In this document: in pieces, positions 59,863 to 64,000 of the stretch
How the letters are laid out: each line of letters starts with the position of its first letter
Position numbering within the stretch: position 1 is the first letter of the stretch
Assembly: GCF_047948215.1 (NCBI RefSeq)
Contig: NC_134458.1
Span: 141,464,036-141,528,035 of the forward strand
DNA from: Lycorma delicatula
Lineage: Eukaryota; Arthropoda; Insecta; Hemiptera; Fulgoridae
DNA length: 64,000 nucleotides
Direction: 5' to 3'
The notes under the pieces: generated by a model
Told to the model about the DNA's origin: nothing
The model's database searches: none
What the model saw: the letters and a program-made list of their open reading frames with translations, nothing else
Made by a program: the position numbers and the translations under genes

Positions 59863-59892
<30 letters not shown>
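59863..59892 (-). repeat. Internal poly(A) run (T30 on + strand) in the R1-like 3' region
   Basis: A ~30-base A run on the element strand about 320 bases after the ORF stop, followed by some 390 GC-rich bases and then a second A-rich tail at the insertion junction. Confidence 0.85.
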
Positions 59893-60212
59893 CCCAGTTT
59901 CGTCTGTAAGACACTCCCTAACACTCCCGGCATCGGTAACTGACAGTGCCGCTACCGGGAGCACCACAGAAAAATTTAACAAGGTTAATTGAAAAAAACA
60001 CATCACAAGATATAGATACAACGGTTACAAATATAAGATATAATACACGATATAATACAAACATGGTATACATGATACATGATATAATGCAAACATGATA
60101 CAGGATATAATACAAACAGTTACAAATCATAAGTCATAAAACAACAAAGAAAAACAAAACTAATACTATTTCGTAGCACCATCAGGCCTTTCCCAGCGCT
60201 ATGCATGGTCGG

Positions 60213-62000
60213 TCACCTGCCTCTCAGCGCCTCCTCTATCCTGCGCTGCTCCTCCTCCTTATCCCTCAATATCCTGTTGACAAGTGTTTCCACGGCGCAC
60301 CATTCTCGCCGTCCCCGGAGCATATGTCCCACTACATTTTCGGCGGACAACCACGTGAGCCCCATCATCCTTCTCACGTGATCCCACCTTACGCACTCAA
60401 AGATCGTGTGTTGAGCCGTATCCTCTTCTGTGCAGTAGATGCACTCCGGGGAGTCCCTTTTTCCAAATCTGAAGAGGTACGCCATGAAATCGCCATGACC
60501 CGACAGGAATTGAGTGAGATAATATCCCACTTCTCCAAATCCCCGCCGGACCCATGGCCCAATATTGGGGATAAGCCTCCTCGTCCATCTTCCTTTTTCG
60601 GAGGCCGCCCATCTCTCCTGCCAACTCACCAGCATTTCCTCCCAGGCGTCCTTCTTGCTCATGCCTCCCCGTCTTCTCTCCAGCTGCCTCGCACGCAGTT
60701 TTATCGGCGGGACCCCTGTAATAACCTCCGCCGCGTCCCCTGATATCGTTCGGTACGCAGAGGTTATCCCAATTAGCGATCTTCTCTGCAGGGAGGTCAG
60801 CTTCAACTCATTGCCCTTCCTTTCCAACGCTTCGTTCCACACTGGCACTGCATACAGCAGTGTCGATGTGGCCACTGAGAGAATGAGTCTCCGCCTTCCC
60901 GCTCGAGGTCCCCGCAGGTTGGACATGAGCTTGACGAACCTAGACGTCACCTCCTCCGTTCTTTCGACAGCTTCTTTTACATGCCTTGTGAATTGGCCTG
61001 ACCTGTCCAGCCACACGCCTAGATACTTCGCAGCCCTTGACGTGTGGACCTGGACGTCTCCGACCTCCACGGTGATGTCTCTCAGGCGCCTCCGGCCCGT
61101 CATGGCGATCATCACCGTCTTCTGAGGGGCCAGAGCCAGCCCTCTCTCCCTTAGCCAATCCCCGACCATGTTGACAGCGCTGGTAGCTCGTTCCTCCACC
61201 TCTTCTTCCGACGCGCCAGACACAAGGAGCGCCAGATCATCGGCGTAAGCCACTGCCTGGGTGTCCGCCGGGAGCTCCATTCGCAGCAGCCCGTCGTACA
61301 CCAAGTTCCACAACTGTGGACCGAGCACCGAACGCTGTGGCACCCCGCCACCCATTTGGAATTCCTCTTTGCCATCTTCTGTTTCCACCAGGATCCTCCT
61401 CTCGTGAAGATAGTCGTTTAATAGAGCGATGATGTACTCGCTGAGGCCTCTGTCCCTCAGCGAGTCCATGACTACTCCCCACGGTATGCTGTTGAAGGCG
61501 TTTTTGACGTCTAGGAGGACCACTAGTGGAATCTTCCTCGTACGCCAGGTTCCCCGTGCCGTCTCACGTGCCCAGTCCACGACGTACTTCACAGCGTCGA
61601 TCGTCGACTTTCCCCTTGTGAAGCCAAACTGCCGTGGAGAGAATCCTCCTCTTGTATCAACCTCCTGTCGTATTCTCTCCATCAGCAGCCTCTCCATTAG
61701 TTTGTCGGCCACATTCAGCAGGCACAGGGGCCTATACTGCTCCTCCCCGTTCTCCTGTGTCTTCTTCTTCGGTAGCAGTACAAGCCTGGCCTCCTTCCAC
61801 ACGCTTGGGAATGTGCAATCCCGCAGCGCCTTGTTGTAGGCCTCCAGAACAGTCCCCGGGTACCTTTCTACAAGTCTCTTCACCAAGGCCCCAGGCACCT
61901 GGTCTGGTCCCGGACTCTTGATGATATTTATCCGGGAGGCCGCCCATTGCAGCTCTTCCATCGTAAAGCGCTGCTGGTGTGCACATCTATCGGCCGCCAC
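60213..62000 (-). CDS. R1-like reverse transcriptase ORF (N-terminally truncated ORF2, intact RT)
   Basis: An uninterrupted 595-codon frame (the ATG at 62000 is not the native start; the frame is open to the truncation point). Domains: RT from residue ~12 with NIIKSPGPDQVPGAL, EEQYRPLCLLNVADKLMERL, PRQFGFTRGKSTIDAV, LDVKNAFNSIPW, GGVPQRSVLGPQLWN (normally PQGS, here Arg) and AVAYADDLALLV (61236-61247). Then thumb (AAKYLGVWLDRS, LLYAVPVWNEAL), the GHGDFMAYLFRFG region, and a C-terminal finger PECIYCTEEDTAQHTIFEC, close to CCHC form. No endonuclease. Catalytic Asp pair intact; the PQR change may weaken activity. Product is most likely not expressed. Confidence 0.88.
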   Translation of the reverse strand: MAADRCAHQQRFTMEELQWAASRINIIKSPGPDQVPGALVKRLVERYPGTVLEAYNKALRDCTFPSVWKEARLVLLPKKKTQENGEEQYRPLCLLNVADKLMERLLMERIRQEVDTRGGFSPRQFGFTRGKSTIDAVKYVVDWARETARGTWRTRKIPLVVLLDVKNAFNSIPWGVVMDSLRDRGLSEYIIALLNDYLHERRILVETEDGKEEFQMGGGVPQRSVLGPQLWNLVYDGLLRMELPADTQAVAYADDLALLVSGASEEEVEERATSAVNMVGDWLRERGLALAPQKTVMIAMTGRRRLRDITVEVGDVQVHTSRAAKYLGVWLDRSGQFTRHVKEAVERTEEVTSRFVKLMSNLRGPRAGRRRLILSVATSTLLYAVPVWNEALERKGNELKLTSLQRRSLIGITSAYRTISGDAAEVITGVPPIKLRARQLERRRGGMSKKDAWEEMLVSWQERWAASEKGRWTRRLIPNIGPWVRRGFGEVGYYLTQFLSGHGDFMAYLFRFGKRDSPECIYCTEEDTAQHTIFECVRWDHVRRMMGLTWLSAENVVGHMLRGRREWCAVETLVNRILRDKEEEQRRIEEALRGR

Positions 62001-62004
62001 ACCG

Positions 62005-62019
62005 AACGAAGACGATCTT
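62005..62019. repeat. Target-site duplication, right copy (right-hand R1-like element)
   Basis: Second copy of AACGAAGACGATCTT, identical to 59435-59449; it also restores the open pogo-like reading frame. Confidence 0.92.
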
Positions 62020-62079
62020 GCCCCTTCTGAAGCTTACGAGTATTTCCGTTTTTCTTACATGTTCATCAACGTGCCATAA

Positions 62080-63418
62080 TTTTTTAATATAATGTAATAT
62101 TTAATGACATTTAATTCTAAAGTACGTATTAATTTACTACGAATTTAATTTTTATTGTATAAAAAAAAATAAATAGAAAGAAATCAATTGAAAATTTTAC
62201 GTATTAAAATTTTTCTCAAAATTAAAACCATTATTTGTCGAGTGTGGATCTTACGCAAGAGCGCGTTGTGTGCTAATATATAGGTAAATAATGATCCTGA
62301 GATTAAGAATTATTCATGATTTTTTTTTCAGGATTATCTCGGTAAGCTTAATAATGTTGAATCTTTATTTAAATCAAACAATAAATTTAAAGTTTGCAAA
62401 AGCGTGCAGAGTAATTAGGTGTTTAAATTTTTAGTTTTACTGACAAACATCCGCTCAGAACAAGGATGGTTTAATGTTAATAGGGTGGTGTAGATGAATT
62501 CCTATCATTAACTAAGTTAATTTTTTTTTCAGTATATGATTAATACAAACATGTTAATAAAATTGAAATATAGTTTAGATTAACATGACAAAGTGGAGTT
62601 ACACATGCATAAAATATTTACAACTCTTCTGTTAAATACATGGAATTATTCTGACAGAAAATTCTTGCAAGAATGTAATTAAATTTCATACTTCCTTCAG
62701 TGGCAATAGCACTCGTCTTTAAGTGGTTAGGAATCTTTTTGAAAAAAGAACTGAACTAATCCTGAAAAGATCTTTTAGATAATATTTTGAATATTAACAG
62801 ATATTTAGAAAACAAGTCATAAATATTTTATTATTCTGTAAATTAAATTATAGTATTAGTGACCTTAAGCGTCTGCTGGACTAATGAGCTCATATTTTCA
62901 TCAAAACTCCACCACTATTATTTAACTTCCTCATTTTATTTTGATTTAAAAATTCTATAGGAAAATTTGAGTTTATAACAACCCAACAATATCAAACCCC
63001 AGAAAGAATTCCTAATATCTAGAAATGTGTTTCCATTAAAAAACCCCTTCAGCGTATTTAAAAATATAATGGTTTAGTCGGTTATGTAGTTCAAAGGATA
63101 AAAAATAAATATTTGATAAAAAGTTGCGCATTTTCTATTTGCTATTTATGAACGTCATTTAATTTTTACTTCCAAAAATTTGTTTAGTTACTGCGGCTTT
63201 TTCCTTTCCATCGGAGTCCAAAAAAATTTACGAAGCCAAATACAAACATGTTATTTAACACATTTTATTTACAACATATTTTTAGTTTTTACTGTGTACA
63301 GTAATGTTTTTTAAGTGTATATCGGTGAACGGTCAAGTTATACTGTACGTGTACCTTCATCTCAAAAACGATTCGCACTTAACTTACAAATCAACATATT
63401 CGCCAGCATGTAGATGAG
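62080..63418. other. Intergenic sequence, nothing recognised
   Basis: AT-rich sequence right of the pogo-like pseudogene. No open frame or repeat recognised. Confidence 0.5.
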
Positions 63419-63431
63419 TTTGGGCGGGAAA
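63419..63431 (+). promoter_or_regulatory. Candidate E2F-like site
   Basis: TTTGGGCGGGAAA contains GGCGGGAAA, the core of E2F-binding sites (one extra G compared with TTTGGCGGGAAA). It stands in very AT-rich DNA where such a GC core is unexpected, 60 bases upstream of a possible first exon at 63491. One motif match is weak evidence. Confidence 0.35.
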
Positions 63432-63490
63432 GGAATGTATCTGTAGGTTATTGTTTTTGTTTACATTTATAATGTTATCGGCTTTTTATT

Positions 63491-63524
63491 ATGACTGATA
63501 TATCAATTCACGTTAACAAACTTG
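63491..63524 (+). CDS. Possible first coding exon of an unidentified gene
   Basis: ATG at 63491 opens MTDISIHVNKL and meets a perfect donor, G|GTAAGT, at 63525. No protein family is recognisable from 11 residues. It lies 60 bases after an E2F-like site. No second exon was identified before the window ends, so this is only a candidate; a chance ATG plus donor is quite possible. Confidence 0.25.
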
Positions 63525-63534
63525 GTAAGTCTGA

Positions 63535-64000
63535 AAGCTTCTTAGTTCATCTAATTTCTATTCTAATATATGTTTTGGAATCGTGTTGGAGAAAACGTTG
63601 ATCTAACCTTTTCGTTGTACGTGTGGGGTTGGTTTGTCTTGTAAAATAAAATATTGAGAAAAAAATTGTTTTAATTTTTCCAAAAATTACGACTGGTTAA
63701 TAATGTTATAAGTTTGTTTAATAATTATATAGTTGTTTTCATTATTTTTATTTCATGCCGTTTTGATTTATTAATCAACTAATTAAATAAATATGCCACT
63801 TTTCAGGACCTATGGTTGAAAATATTTTTGTTGAAGCATTTAATCCTTTGTTTAGTATGATTAAGTACCTGGTTAAATAATTTGTAACATTTAAATGCAA
63901 TTGAGGTTGTGTTGTAGATTGTAAGAATAAAGATATGATTTACAAATATAAACATTTTTGTAATGACAAAGATAAAGTTTATTATAAAACAAAGTAACTT
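63535..64000. other. Right edge, nothing recognised
   Basis: AT-rich sequence to the window end; would be intron 1 if the candidate exon at 63491 is real. Confidence 0.4.

Larger units (their letters stand above)
59450..62004 (-). mobile_element. R1-like non-LTR retrotransposon, 5'-truncated, young
   Basis: A 2.55-kb GC-rich block between perfect 15-bp direct repeats. On the minus strand it starts inside ORF2 just before the RT domain, runs through an undamaged RT frame (62000-60213) and a 3' UTR, and ends in an A-rich tail (59450-59473). A second, longer A30 run (59863-59892) lies within the 3' region. It is inserted in the pogo-like pseudogene. The endonuclease is missing, so this copy is dead on arrival by 5' truncation, but there is no coding decay. 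Confidence 0.92.
56440..62079 (+). pseudogene. pogo/Tigger-like transposase, split by two nested insertions
   Basis: Three separated parts form one decayed transposase. Part 1 (56440-57017): NRAGSKYDNPKSCIREWRKK (pogo-type HTH), then KCRRALRGGIQKFSQVED, YEVSIRKRTSIFQRLPDAF, FLMGQFG and NADxTLVVVDM. Part 2 (58855-59449): RTCGYEKQRCTVMLTVLTDG, GKGWMFDALVLEWVKC, IDSFQEHVAEYMKKD, RLKKPSLTSMC and WDNEDDL. Part 3 (62020-62079): APSEAYEYFRFSYMF to TAA at 62077-62079. The frame runs without a break across both junctions once the inserts and one target-site copy are removed. It also has its own stops and shifts, so it was probably dead already. Confidence 0.8.

Noticed and set aside
60201..61839. Long plus-strand frames opposite the right-hand R1-like RT (180, 186 and 136 codons)
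   Set aside because: Shadows of the GC-rich minus-strand RT gene, with no recognisable domains.

Overview
The window is AT-rich, intron-rich eukaryotic DNA with long introns, GT-AG splice sites and many eukaryotic transposons. The mix of transposons (R1-like and RTE-like non-LTR elements, mariner, hAT, BEL/Pao, tRNA-derived SINEs) and a 28S rRNA fragment point to an arthropod, most likely an insect. Several repeats look hemipteran to me, but that is an impression I could not test by search.

The host genes are two tandem, same-strand phospholipase B-like (PLBD / lamina-ancestor family) paralogs. The left copy enters from off the window edge and shows only its last three coding exons (1296-1475, 3259-3429, 7488-7746). 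The right copy appears complete: nine coding exons between 17055 and 40485 splice in frame to a 562-residue protein. It has a signal peptide, a Cys219 predicted to be the N-terminal nucleophile, and the conserved AHNTW, YNSGTYNNQW and GATDAK-type motifs. Homologous exons in the two copies have the same phases; two of the three pairs have identical lengths (180 and 171 nt), while the terminal exons differ (259 versus 250 nt).

Almost everything else recognisable is mobile DNA. The left paralog has a mariner-like element with very long inverted repeats in its last visible intron. The 9 kb between the genes holds an old local duplication, SINEs, a 282-bp tandem duplication and a broken hAT (ZMYM1-like) transposase. 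The right paralog carries an antisense R1-like element in intron 2 flanked by a perfect 14-bp target-site duplication. It also has mariner remnants in introns 4 and 8, and a decayed BEL/Pao element interrupted by a DDE_3-type transposase in intron 8.

Downstream (40.5-64 kb) there is no confident host gene. In order there is a SINE, a 28S rRNA pseudogene fragment (45.75-46.26 kb), a deleted mariner with intact inverted repeats, an R1-like element that has lost its RT core, a full-span but decayed RTE-like element, and a clear three-level nest. In the nest, a pogo/Tigger-like pseudogene is split by an IS630-like (DDE_3) element at a TA site and, separately, by an R1-like element with a 15-bp target-site duplication. 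That R1-like element carries a 595-codon open reading frame with an intact YADD motif. Near the right edge there is a possible promoter and first exon of another gene (63.4-63.5 kb). I found no evidence for a new biological system; the most informative structures are the paralog pair and the datable nested insertions.
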